Part shown: positions 1 to 11,984 of the stretch, piece by piece
How the letters are laid out: every line of letters starts with the position of its first letter
Position numbering within the stretch: position 1 is the stretch's first letter
Source of the DNA: Lepidurus packardi
Taxonomy: Eukaryota > Arthropoda > Branchiopoda > Notostraca > Triopsidae
Length of the DNA: 64,000 nucleotides
Assembly: GCA_023053545.1 (NCBI GenBank)
Contig: JAKZAN010000047.1
Location: 372,001 to 436,000, forward strand
Reading direction: 5' to 3'
Notes under the pieces: model-generated
The model's input: the letters and a program-made list of their open reading frames with translations, nothing else
The model's database searches: none
Told to the model about the DNA's origin: nothing
Translations under genes and position numbers: made by a program

Positions 1-582
1 GAAAGGCTGATTAGATTCGGTTTAACAAGAAATGCAGCAGACCTCCGAAACATGGATCCTCCTCGTCATTCCTCATACGCAACTTGCTCATATCAAATCG
101 AACAATTGGTCTCCCAGTTTAACTGTAATCGGGAAACCCAAGAGATCCCAAAAACAGTTAAAAGTATATTCAAACAAAAATGGGTGGAAAATTGGACTAA
201 AAAAACTTCAACATTGTTAAGTTTAGGAATTACTCCTGAATCCTCACCCATTTGCAAATTAAACTTAAACAGACACACAATTTATACAATGATAAAACTT
301 CGCTGTTCACACTATCCTTCCTTGGCTTTTCTCCATCGTATAAAGAAGACTGACAACCCTTTCTGCCCGTGCTACGCTCAAAGTTCTCAAGACCTCAAAC
401 ACATTCTCTACCATTGCAGGTGGCTAAACAAACCAAGAGCAATCCTTCTTCAAAAACTATCGAAAGAAAAAGTTCACTTCAATATGCAAAACATTCTAAC
501 AAACCCGAAGATCTTTGCAGCAGTTGAAAGTTTCATAAACAGCTCCCGCGAAATATACAAACAAGGGAGGGCACTACTCTAG
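1..582 (+). CDS. LINE family A ORF2, C-terminal 193 residues (partial)
   Basis: The reading frame is open from base 1, so the start lies upstream of the window; the in-frame Met at base 52 is internal. It ends at the stop at 580-582. The visible part is the region after the reverse transcriptase. It begins ERLIRFGL, matching ERLVLRHY in family B ORF2 (residues 851-858), and later carries a Cys/His motif of the form C-x-C-x9-H-x4-C (FCPC...H...C). Family B has the same motif with identical spacing (C976, C978, H988, C993). Such a terminal Cys/His domain is usual in R1/Jockey-group ORF2 proteins and is thought to bind nucleic acid. The blocks RWLNKPRAILLQKL and VHFN are also shared. No stop or frameshift interrupts the visible part, so this copy may be young. 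Confidence 0.88.
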   Translation, partial: ERLIRFGLTRNAADLRNMDPPRHSSYATCSYQIEQLVSQFNCNRETQEIPKTVKSIFKQKWVENWTKKTSTLLSLGITPESSPICKLNLNRHTIYTMIKLRCSHYPSLAFLHRIKKTDNPFCPCYAQSSQDLKHILYHCRWLNKPRAILLQKLSKEKVHFNMQNILTNPKIFAAVESFINSSREIYKQGRALL

Positions 583-702
583 TCATTTAGAGGAAAGCCC
601 ATTGGTTTAAAGTTTAAATAGTGATAACATTGTAAAACAGAAAATTGGAAAGAAAGAAAATAAATATCGGCAAAGAGCTTTGCTCACGCTGAGATTAAAT
701 GG
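583..702 (+). other. LINE family A 3'UTR
   Basis: About 120 bp of A-rich non-coding sequence between the ORF2 stop and the poly-A tail. It ends in a stem-loop (668-691) and a short A/T-rich linker. It has no C-rich tract, unlike family B. Confidence 0.8.
668..691 (+). promoter_or_regulatory. 3'-terminal RNA stem-loop of LINE family A
   Basis: An outer 4-bp stem (CGGC 668-671 with GCTG 688-691, one G-U pair) encloses an inner stem (GAGC 675-678 with GCTC 682-685, loop TTT), separated by a small internal loop (AAA/AC). It lies 11 bases before the poly-A tail. A similar two-stem arrangement sits at the same place in family B (58075-58099). In LINEs with stringent 3' recognition, a terminal stem-loop is what the reverse transcriptase binds; that role here is inferred. 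Confidence 0.55.
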
Positions 703-729
703 AAAAAAAAAAAAAAAAAAAAAAAAAAA
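703..729 (+). other. Poly-A tail of LINE family A
   Basis: An uninterrupted run of 27 A, followed at 730 by satellite reading TTCAGTCCGTAAGG. Up to two of the A residues could belong to the satellite monomer (AATTAATT). Confidence 0.9.
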
Positions 730-1195
730 TTCAGTCCGTAAGGAATAACTTCAATTCGTAAGGAAATAATTCAGTCCGTAATGGATTAATTAAGTCCGTA
801 ATGAATTAATTCAGTCCGTAAGGAATTAATAAAATCCGTACGGAATTAATTCAGACCGTAAGGAATTAATTAAGTACGTAAGGAATTAATTAAGTCCGAA
901 AGGAATTAATTAAGTCCGTAAGGAATTAATTCAGTCCGTAAGGATTTAATTCAGTCCGTAAGGTACTAATTCAGTCCGTAAGGAATTAATTCAGTCCGTA
1001 AGGAATTAATTCAGTCCGTAAGGAATTAATTCAGTCCGTAAGGAATTAATTAAGGTATTAATTCAGTCCGTAAGGAATTAATTCAGTCCGTAAGGAATTA
1101 TTTCAGTCCGTAATTAATTAATTCATTCCTTACGGAATTAAATAAGTCCATAACGAATTAATTCAGTCTGTAAGGATTTAATTAAGTCCGTAATG

Positions 1196-1254
1196 AAAAA
1201 AAAAAAAAAATGAAATGATGAAAATGAAATAATGAAAAAAAAAAAAAAAAAAAA
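1196..1254 (+). mobile_element. Poly-A scar in the satellite (probable LINE tail remnant)
   Basis: A 59-bp non-satellite insert: 15 A (1196-1210), a 24-bp A/T/G stretch made of TGAAA/ATG motifs (1211-1234), then 20 A (1235-1254). The satellite resumes with TTCAGTCCGTAAGGAATAAC, the same junction and the same variant monomer that follow the family A tail at 730. Either it is a LINE insertion truncated to almost nothing but tail, or a LINE tail carried along when the downstream satellite block was duplicated by unequal exchange. No coding part remains, and no target duplication can be separated from the satellite. Confidence 0.6.
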
Positions 1255-4083
1255 TTCAGTCCGTAAGGAATAACTTCAATTCGTAAGGAAATAATTCAGT
1301 CCGTAATGGATTAATTAAGTCCGTAATGAATTAATTCAGTCCGTAAGGAATTAATAAAATCCGTAAGGAATTAATTAAGTCCGAAAGGAATTAATTAAGT
1401 CCGTAAGGAATTAATTCAGTCCGTAAGGATTTAATTCAGTCCGTAAGGTATTAATTCAGTCCGTAAGGAATTAATTCAGTCCGTAAGGAATTAATTCAGT
1501 CCGTAAGGAATTAATTCAGTCCGTAAGGAATTAATTCAGTCCGTAAGGAATAAGTTCATTACGTAAGGAATTAATTCAGTCCGTAATCGATTAATTAAGT
1601 CCGAAATGAATTAATTCAGTCCGTATGAAATTAATTCAGTCCGTAAGGAATTAATTAAGGTATTAATTCAGTCCGTAAGGAATTAATTCAGTCCGTAAGG
1701 AATTATTATCAGTCCGTAATTAATTAATTCATTCCTTACGGAATCAATTAAGTCCATAAGGAATTAATTCAGTCTGTAAGGATTTAATTAAGTCCGTAAT
1801 GAATTAATGCAGTCCGTAAGTAATTAATTCAGTCCGTAAGGAATAACTTCAATTCGTAAAGAAATAATTCAGTCCGTAATGGATTAATTAAGTCCGTAAT
1901 GAATTAATTCAGTCCGTAAGGAATTAATAAAATCCGTACGGAATTAATTCAGACCGTAAGGAATTAATTAAGTACGTAAGGAATTAATTAAGTCCGAAAG
2001 GAATTAATTAAGTCCGTAAGGAATTAATTCAGTCCGTAAGGATTTAATTCAGTCCGTAAGGTATTAATTCAGTCCTTAAGGAATTAATTCAGTCCGTAAG
2101 GAATTAATTCAGTCCGTAAGGAATTAATTTAGTCCGTAAGGAATAAGTTCATTACGTAAGGAGTTAATTCAGTCCGTAATCGATTAATTAAGTCCGAAAT
2201 GAATTAATTCAGTCCGTATGAAATTAATTCAGTCCGTAAGGAATTAATTAAGGTATTAATTCAGTCCGTAAGGAATTAATTCAGTCCGTAAGGAATTATT
2301 TCAGTCCGTAATTAATTAATTCATTCCTTACGGAATTAATTAAGTCCATAAGGAATTAATTCAGTCTGTAAGGATTTAATTAAGTCCGTAATGAATTAGT
2401 TCAGTCCGTAAGGAATTAATTCAGTCCGTAAGGAATTAATTCAGTACGTAAGGAATTAATTCAGTCCGTAAGTAATTAATTCAGTCCGTAAGGAATAACT
2501 TCAATTCGTAAGGAAATAATTCAGTCCGTAATGGATTAATTAAGTCCGTAATGAATTAATTCAGTCCGTAAGGAATTAATAAAATCCTTACGGAATTAAT
2601 TCAGACCGTAAGGAATTAATTAAGTACGTAAGGAATTAATTAAGTCCGAAAGGAATTAATTAAGTCCGTAAGGAATTAATTCAGTCCGTAAGGATTTAAT
2701 TCAGTCCGTAATGTATTAATTCAGTCCGTAAGGAATTAATTCAGTCCGTAAGGAATTAATTCAGTCCGTAAGGAATTAATTCAGTCCGTAAGGAATAAGT
2801 TCATTACGTAAGGAATTAATTCAGTCCGTAATCGATTAATTAAGTCCGAAATGAATTAATTCAGTCCGTATGAAATTAATTCAGTCCGTAAGGAATTAAT
2901 TAAGGTATTAATTCAGTCCGTAAGGAATTAATTCAGTCCGTAAGGAATTATTTCAGTCCGTAATGAATTAATTCATTCCTTACAGAAATAATTAAGTCCA
3001 TAAGGAATTAATTCAGTCTGTAAGGATTTAATTAAGTCCGTAATGAATTAATTCAGTCCGTAAGGAATAACTTCAGTACGTAAGGAAATAAATCAGTCCG
3101 TAAGTAATTAATTCAGTCCGTATGAAAATAATTCAGTCCGTAAGGAATTAATTAAGGAATTAATTCAGTCCGTAAGGAATTAATTCAGTCCGTAAGGAAT
3201 TAATTCAGTCCGTAAGGAATTATTTCAGTACGTAAGGAAATAATTTAGTCCGTAAGTAATTAATTCAGTCCGTAAGGAATAACTTCAGTTCGTAAGGAAA
3301 TAATTCAGTCCGTAATGGATTAATTAAGTCCGTAATGAATTAATTCAGTCCGTAAGGAATTAATAAAATCCGTACGGAATTAGTTCAGACCATAAGGAAT
3401 TAATTAAGTACGTAAGGAATTAAGTACGTAAGGAATAAGTCCGAAAGGAATTAATTCAGTCCGTAAGGAATTAATTCAGTCCGTAAGGAACTAATTCAGT
3501 CCGTAAGGAATTAATTCAGTCCGAAAGGATTTAATTCAGTCCGTAAGGTATTAATTCAGTCCGTAAGGAATTAATTCAGTCCGTAAGGAATTAATTCAGT
3601 CCGTAAGGAATTAATTCAGTACGTAACGAATAAGTTCATTACGTAAGGAATTAATTCAGTCCGTAATCGATTAAATCAGTACGTAAGGAATTAATTCAGT
3701 CCGTAAGGAATTATTTCAGTCCTTAATTAATTAATTCATTACTTACGGAATTAATTAAGTCCATAAGGAATTAATTCAGTCCGTAAGGAATTAATTCAGT
3801 TCGTAAGGAATTAATTCTGTCCGTAAGGATTTAATTCAGTCCGTAATGTATTAATTCAGTCCGTAAGGAATTAATTAAGTCCGTAAGGAATTAATTAAGT
3901 CCGTAAGGAATTAATTAAGTCCGTAAGGAATTAATTCAGTCCGTAAGGATTTAATTCAGTCCGTAATATATTAATTCAGTCCGTAAGGAATTAATTCACT
4001 CCGTAAGGAATTAATTCAGTCCGTAAGGAATTAATTCAGCCCGTAAGGAATTAATTCAGTCCGTAATGAATTAATTCAGTCCG

Positions 4084-7000
4084 TAAGGAATTCATTAAGT
4101 CCGTAAGGAATTAATTCAGTCCGTAAGGATTTAATTCAGTCCGTAAGGTATTAATTCAGTCCGTAAGGAATTAATTCAGTCCGTAAGGAATTAATTCAGT
4201 CCGTAAGGAATTAATTCAGTCCGTAAGGAATTAATCCAGTCCGTAAGGAATAAGTTCATTACGTGAGGAATTATTTCAGTCCGTAATCGATTAATTAAGT
4301 CCGAAATGAATTAATTCAGTCCGTGTGAAATTAATTCAGTCCGTATGAAATTAATTCAGTCCGTAAGGAATTAATTAAGGAATTAATTCAGTCCGTAAGG
4401 AATTAATTCAGTCCGTAAGGAATTAATTCAGTCCGTAAGGAATTAATTCAGTCCGTAAGGAATTAATTCAGTCCGTAAGGAATTAATTCAGTCCGTAAGG
4501 AATTAATTTAGTCCGTAAGGAATTAATTAAGTCCGTAAGGAATTAATTAAGTCCGTAAGGAATTAATTCAGTCCGTAAGGATTTAATTCAGTCCGTAAGG
4601 TATTAATTCAGTCCGTAAGGAATAACTTCAGTACGTAAGGAAATAATTCAGTCCGTAAGTAATTAATTCAGTCAGTATGAAATTAATTCAGTCCGTAAGG
4701 AATTAATTAAGGAATTAATTCAGTCCGTAAGGAATTAATTCATTCCGTAAGGAATTAATTCAGTTCGTAAGGAATTAATTCAGAACGTAAGGAATTAATG
4801 CAGTCCGTAAGTAATTAATTCATTCCGTAAGGAATAACTTCAATTCGTAAGGAAATAATTCAGTCCGTAATGGATTAATTAAGTCCGTAATGAATTAATT
4901 CAGTCCGTAAGGAATTAATAAAATCCGTACGGAATTAATTTAGACCGTAAGGAATTAATTAAGTCCGTAATGAATTAACTCAGTCCGTATGAAATTAATT
5001 CAGTCCGTAAAGAATTCATTCAGTCCGTAAGGAATTAATTCCGTAAGAAAGGAATTCAATCAATCCTAAAGAATTAATTCAGTCCGTAAGGAACTAATTC
5101 AGTCCGTAGGGAATTAATTCAGTCCGTAATGAATTAATTCAGTCCGTATGAATTTAATTCAGTCCGTAAGGAATTAATTAAGGAATTAATTAAGTCCGTA
5201 AAGAATTTATTCAGTAAGAAAGGAATTCAATCAATCCTAAAGAATTAATTCAGTCCGTAAGGAAATAATTCAGTCCGTAAGGAATTAATTCAGTCCGTAA
5301 GGAATTAATTCAGTCCGTAAGGAATTAATTCAGTCCGTAAGGAATTAATTCAGTCCGTAAGGAATAATTTCAGTACGTAAGCAATTAATTCAGTCCGTAA
5401 TGGATTAATTAATTCAGTAATGAATTAATTCTGTCCGTATGAAATTAATTCAGTGCGTAATGAATTAATTAAGGAATTAATTCAGTCCGTAAGGAATTAA
5501 TTCAGTCCGTAAGGAATAAGTTCAGTACGTAAGGAATTAATTCAGTCCGTAATGGATTAATTAATTCCGTAATGAATTAATTCAGTCCGTATGAAATTAA
5601 TTCAGCCCGTAAGGAATTAATTAAGGAATTAATTCAGTCCGTAAGGAATTTATTCAGTAAGAAAGGAATTCAATCAATCCTAAAGAATTAATTCAGACCG
5701 TAAGGAACTAATTCAGTCCGTAAGTAATTAATTCAGTCCGTAAGGAATTAATTCAGTCCGTAGGGAATTAATTAAGTCCGTAAGGAATTAATTCAGTCCG
5801 TAATTAATTCATTCATTCCTTACGGAATTAATTAAGTCCATAATGAATTAATTCAGTCCGTAAGGAATTAATTCAGTCCGTAATGAATTAATTCAGTCCG
5901 TAAGGAATTCATTAAGTCCGTAAGGAATTAATTCAGTCCGTAAGGATTTAATTCAGTCCGTAAGGTATTAATTCAGTCCGTAAGGAATTAATTCAGTCCG
6001 TAAGGAATTAATTCAGTCCGTAAGGAATTAATTCAGTCCGTAAGGAATTAATCCAGTCCGTAAGGAATAAGTTCATTACGTGAGGAATTATTTCAGTCCG
6101 TAATCGATTAATTAAGTCCGAAATGAATTAATTCAGTCCGTGTGAAATTAATTCAGTCCGTATGAAATTAATTCAGTCCGTAAGGAATTAATTAAGGAAT
6201 TAATTCAGTCCGTAAGGAATTAATTCAGTCCGTAAGGAATTAATTCAGTCCGTAAGGAATTAATTCAGTCCGTAAGGAATTAATTCAGTCCGTAAGGAAT
6301 TAATTCAGTCCGTAAGGAATTAATTTAGTCCGTAAGGAATTAATTAAGTCCGTAAGGAATTAATTAAGTCCGTAAGGAATTAATTCAGTCCGTAAGGATT
6401 TAATTCAGTCCGTAAGGTATTAATTCAGTCCGTAAGGAATAACTTCAGTACGTAAGGAAATAATTCAGTCCGTAAGTAATTAATTCAGTCAGTATGAAAT
6501 TAATTCAGTCCGTAAGGAATTAATTAAGGAATTAATTCAGTCCGTAAGGAATTAATTCATTCCGTAAGGAATTAATTCAGTTCGTAAGGAATTAATTCAG
6601 AACGTAAGGAATTAATGCAGTCCGTAAGTAATTAATTCATTCCGTAAGGAATAACTTCAATTCGTAAGGAAATAATTCAGTCCGTAATGGATTAATTAAG
6701 TCCGTAATGAATTAATTCAGTCCGTAAGGAATTAATAAAATCCGTACGGAATTAATTTAGACCGTAAGGAATTAATTAAGTCCGTAATGAATTAACTCAG
6801 TCCGTATGAAATTAATTCAGTCCGTAAAGAATTCATTCAGTCCGTAAGGAATTAATTCCGTAAGAAAGGAATTCAATCAATCCTAAAGAATTAATTCAGT
6901 CCGTAAGGAACTAATTCAGTCCGTAGGGAATTAATTCAGTCCGTAATGAATTAATTCAGTCCGTATGAATTTAATTCAGTCCGTAAGGAATTAATTAAGG

Positions 7001-7717
7001 AATTAATTAAGTCCGTAAAGAATTTATTCAGTAAGAAAGGAATTCAATCAATCCTAAAGAATTAATTCAGTCCGTAAGGAAATAATTCAGTCCGTAAGGA
7101 ATTAATTCAGTCCGTAAGGAATTAATTCAGTCCGTAAGGAATTAATTCAGTCCGTAAGGAATTAATTCAGTCCGTAAGGAATAATTTCAGTACGTAAGCA
7201 ATTAATTCAGTCCGTAATGGATTAATTAATTCAGTAATGAATTAATTCTGTCCGTATGAAATTAATTCAGTGCGTAATGAATTAATTAAGGAATTAATTC
7301 AGTCCGTAAGGAATTAATTCAGTCCGTAAGGAATAAGTTCAGTACGTAAGGAATTAATTCAGTCCGTAATGGATTAATTAATTCCGTAATGAATTAATTC
7401 AGTCCGTATGAAATTAATTCAGCCCGTAAGGAATTAATTAAGGAATTAATTCAGTCCGTAAGGAATTTATTCAGTAAGAAAGGAATTCAATCAATCCTAA
7501 AGAATTAATTCAGACCGTAAGGAACTAATTCAGTCCGTAAGTAATTAATTCAGTCCGTAAGGAATTAATTCAGTCCGTAGGGAATTAATTAAGTCCGTAA
7601 GGAATTAATTCAGTCCGTAATTAATTCATTCATTCCTTACGGAATTAATTAAGTCCATAATGAATTAATTCAGTCCGTAAGGAATTAATTCAGTCCGTAA
7701 TGAATTAATTCAGTCCG
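4084..7717 (+). repeat. 1,817-bp higher-order repeat, two tandem copies
   Basis: The marker GGAATTCATTAAGTCCG starts its block at 4084, 5901 and 7718, that is, at intervals of exactly 1,817 bp. The order of variant monomers between markers (GTGAGG, GTGTGAAATT, GTCAGTATG, the EcoRI variant, inverted unit) is the same in both copies. A third copy starts at 7718 and soon diverges (for example CCTGTG in place of CGTGTG). Confidence 0.85.
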
Positions 7718-10700
7718 TAAGGAATTCATTAAGTCCGTAAGGAATTAATTCAGTCCGTAAGGATTTAATTCAGTCCGTAAGGTATTAATTCAGTCCGTAA
7801 GGAATTAATTCAGTCCGTAAGGAATTAATTCAGTCCGTAAGGAATTAATCCAGTCCGTAAGGAATAAGTTCATTACGTGAGGAATTATTTCAGTCCGTAA
7901 TCGATTAATTAAGTCCGAAATGAATTAATTCAGTCCCTGTGAAATTAATTCAGTCTGTATGAAATTAATTCAGTCCGTAAGGACCTAATTAAGGAATTAA
8001 TTCAGTCCGTAAAGAATTAATTCAGTCCGTAAGGAATTAATTCAGTCCGTAAGGAATTAATTCAGTCCGTAAGGAATTAATTCAGTTCGTAAGGAATTAA
8101 TTATGTCCGTAAGGATTTAATTCAGTCCGTAAGGTATTAATTCATTCCGTAAGGAATAACTTCAGTACGTAAGGAAATAATTCAGTCCGTAAGTAATTAA
8201 TGCAGTCCGTATGAAATTAATTCAGTCCGTAAGGAATTAATCAAGGAATTAATTCAGTCCGTAAGGAATTAATTCAGTCCGTAAGGAATTAATTCAGTCC
8301 GTAAGGAATTATTTCAGTACGTAAGGAAATAATTTAGTCCGTAAGTAATTAATTCAGTCCGTAAGGAATAACTTCAGTTCGTAAGGAAATAATTCAGTCC
8401 GTAATGGATTAATTCAGTCCGTATGAAATTAATTCAGTCCGTAAGGAATTAATTAAGGAATTAATTCATTCCGTAAGGAATTTATTAAATAAGCAAGGAA
8501 TTCAATCAATCCTAAAGAATTAATTCAGTCCGTAAGGAACTAATTCAGTCCGTAAGGAATTAATTCAGTCCGTAAGGATTTAATTCAGTCCGTAAGGTAT
8601 TAATTCAGTCCGTAAGGAATTATTCAGTCCGTAAGGAATTAATTCAGTCCGTAAGGAATTAATTCAGTCCGTAAGGAATTAATCCAGTCCGTAAGGAATA
8701 AGTTCATTACGTGAGGAATTATTTCAGTCCGTAATCGATTAATTAAGTCCGAAATGAATTAATTCAGTCCGTGTGAAATTAATTCAGTCCGTATGAAATT
8801 AATTCAGTCCGTAAGGAATTAATTAAGGAATTAATTCAGTCCGTAAGGAATTAATTCAGTCCGTAAGGAATTAATTCAGTCCGTAAGGAATTAATTCAGT
8901 CCGTAGGGAATTAATTAAGTCCGTAAGGAATTAATTCAGTCCGTAATTAATTCATTCATTCCTTACGGAATTAATTAAGTCCATAATGAATTAATTCAGT
9001 CCGTAAGGAATTAATTCAGTCCGTAATGAATTAATTCAGTCCGTAAGGAATTCATTAAGTCCGTAAGGAATTAATTCAGTCCGTAAGGATTTAATTCAGT
9101 CCGTAAGGTATTAATTCAGTCCGTAAGGAATTAATTCAGTCCGTATGAAATTAATTCATTCCGTAAGGAATTAATTAAGGAATTAATTCATTCCGTAAGG
9201 AATTTATTAAATAAGCAAGGAATTCAATCAATCCTAAAGAATTAATTCAGTCCGTAAGGAACTAATTCAGTCCGTAAGGAATTAATTCAGTCCGTAAGGA
9301 TTTAATTCAGTCCGTAAGGTATTAATTCAGTCCGTAAGGAATTATTCAGTCCGTAAGGAATTAATTCAGTCCGTAAGGAATTAATTCAGTCCGTAAGGAA
9401 TTAATCCAGTCCGTAAGGAATAAATTCAGTCCGTAAGGTATTAATTCAGTCCGTAAGGAATTATTCAGTCCGTAAGGAATTAATTCAGTCCGTAAGGAAT
9501 TAATTCAGTCCGTAAGGAATTAATCCAGTCCGTAAGGAATAAGTTCATTACGTGAGGAATTATTTCAGTCCGTAATCGATTAATTAAGTCCGAAATGAAT
9601 TAATTCAGTCCGTGTGAAATTAATTCAGTCCGTATGAAATTAATTCAGTCCGTAAGGAATTAATTAAGGAATTAATTCAGTCCGTAAGGAATTAATTCAG
9701 TCCGTAAGGAATTAATTCAGTCCGTAAGGAATTAATTCAGTCCGTAGGGAATTAATTAAGTCCGTAAGGAATTAATTCAGTCCGTAATTAATTCATTCAT
9801 TCCTTACGGAATTAATTAAGTCCATAATGAATTAATTCAGTCCGTAAGGAATTAATTCAGTCCGTAATGAATTAATTCAGTCCGTAAGGAATTCATTAAG
9901 TCCGTAAGGAATTAATTCAGTCCGTAAGGAATTAATTCAGTCCGTAAGGAATTAATTCAGTCCGTAAGGAATTAATTCAGTCCGTAAGGAATTAATTCAG
10001 TCCGTAAGGAATTAATCCAGTCCGTAAGGAATAAGTTCATTACGTGAGGAATTATTTCAGTCCGTAATCGATTAATTAAGTCCGAAATGAATTAATTCAG
10101 TCCCTGTGAAATTAATTCAGTCTGTATGAAATTAATTCAGTCCGTAAGGACCTAATTAAGGAATTAATTCAGTCCGTAAAGAATTAATTCAGTCCGTAAG
10201 GAATTAATTCAGTCCGTAAGGAATTAATTCAGTCCGTAAGGAATTAATTCAGTTCGTAAGGAATTAATTCTGTCCGTAAGGATTTAATTCAGTCCGTAAG
10301 GTATTAATTCATTCCGTAAGGAATAACTTCAGTACGTAAGGAAATAATTCAGTCCGTAAGTAATTAATGCAGTCCGTATGAAATTAATTCAGTCCGTAAG
10401 GAATTAATCAAGGAATTAATTCAGTCCGTAAGGAATTAATTCAGTCCGTAAGGAATTAATTCAGTCCGTAAGGAATTATTTCAGTACGTAAGGAAATAAT
10501 TTAGTCCGTAAGTAATTAATTCAGTCCGTAAGGAATAACTTCAGTTCGTAAGGAAATAATTCAGTCCGTAATGGATTAATTCAGTCCGTATGAAATTAAT
10601 TCAGTCCGTAAGGAATTAATTAAGGAATTAATTCATTCCGTAAGGAATTTATTAAATAAGCAAGGAATTCAATCAATCCTAAAGAATTAATTCAGTCCGT

Positions 10701-11984
10701 AAGGAACTAATTCAGTCCGTAAGGAATTAATTCAGTCCGTAAGGATTTAATTCAGTCCGTAAGGTATTAATTCAGTCCGTAAGGAATTATTCAGTCCGTA
10801 AGGAATTATTTCAGTCCGAAAGGAATTAATTCAGTCCGTAAGGAATTAATCCAGTCCGTAAGGAATAAGTTCATTACGTGAGGAATTATTTCAGTCCGTA
10901 ATCGATTAATTAAGTCCGAAATGAATTAATTCAGTCCGTGTGAAATTAATTCAGTCCGTATGAAATTAATTCAGTCCGTAAGGAATTAATTAAGGAATTA
11001 ATTCAGTCCGTAAGTAATTAATTCAGTCCGTAAGGAATTAATTCAGTCCGTAAGGAATTAATTAAGTCCGTAAGGAATTAATTCAGTCCGTAATTAATTC
11101 ATTCATTCCTTACGGAATTAATTAAGTCCATAATGAATTAATTCAGTCCGTAAGGAATTAATTCAGTCCGTAAGGAATTAATTAAATCCGTAAGGAATTA
11201 ATTAAGTCCGTAAAGAATTAATTCCGTCCGTAAGGAATTAATTAGGTCCGTAAGGAATTAATTCAGCCCGTAAGGAATGAATTAAGTCCGTAATGAATTA
11301 ATTCAGTCCGTAAGGAATTCATTAAGTCCTTAAGGAATTAATTCAGTCCGTAAGGATTTAATTCAGTCCGTAAGGTATTAATTCAGTCCGTAAGGAATTA
11401 ATTCAGTCCGTAAGGAATTAATTCAGTCCGTAAGGAATTAATCCAGTCCGTAAGGAATAAGTTCATTACGTGAGGAATTATTTCAGTCCATAATCGATTA
11501 ATTAAGTCCGAAATGAATTAATTCAGTCCGTATGAAATTAATTCAGTCCGTAAGGAATTAATTAAGGAATTAATTAAGGAATTAATTCAGTCCGTACGAA
11601 ATTAATTCAGTCCGTAAGGAATTAATTCAGTAAGAAAGGAATTCAATCAATTCTAAAGAATTAATTCAGTCCGTAAGGAACTAATTCAGTCCGTAAGGAA
11701 TTAATTCAGTCCGTAAGGAATTAATTCAGTCCGTAAGGAATTATTTCAGTCCGTATATAATTCATTCATTCCTTACGGAATTAAGTAAGTCCATAATGAA
11801 TTAATTCAGTCAGTAAGGAATTAATTCAGTCCGTAAGGAATTAATTCAGTCCGTAAGGAATTAATTCAGTCCGTAAGGATTTAATTCAGTCCGTAAGGTA
11901 TTAATTCAGTCCGTAAGGAATTAATTCAGTCCGTAAGGAATTAATTCAGTCCGTAAGGAATTAATTCAGTCCGTAAGGAATAAG

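Larger units (their letters stand above)
1..729 (+). mobile_element. LINE family A, 3' end (5' part outside window)
   Basis: This is the 3' part of a non-LTR retrotransposon: the end of ORF2 (1-582), a 3'UTR of about 120 bp (583-702) and a poly-A tail of 27 A (703-729), followed directly by satellite starting TTCAGTCCGT. It is related to the full-length LINE at 53235-58137 but is another family. The ORF2 C-terminus aligns at about 37 of 80 residues by hand, and the 3'UTR lacks the C-rich tract of that element. Orientation and tail/satellite junction match the other LINE. The 5' junction is outside the window, so target duplication and total length are unknown. R1/Jockey-group placement is inferred from the C-terminal Cys/His motif and the relationship to family B. 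Confidence 0.9.

Noticed and set aside
1196-1254. SINE insertion
   Set aside because: No A or B box and no tRNA- or 7SL-like body lies between the A-runs.
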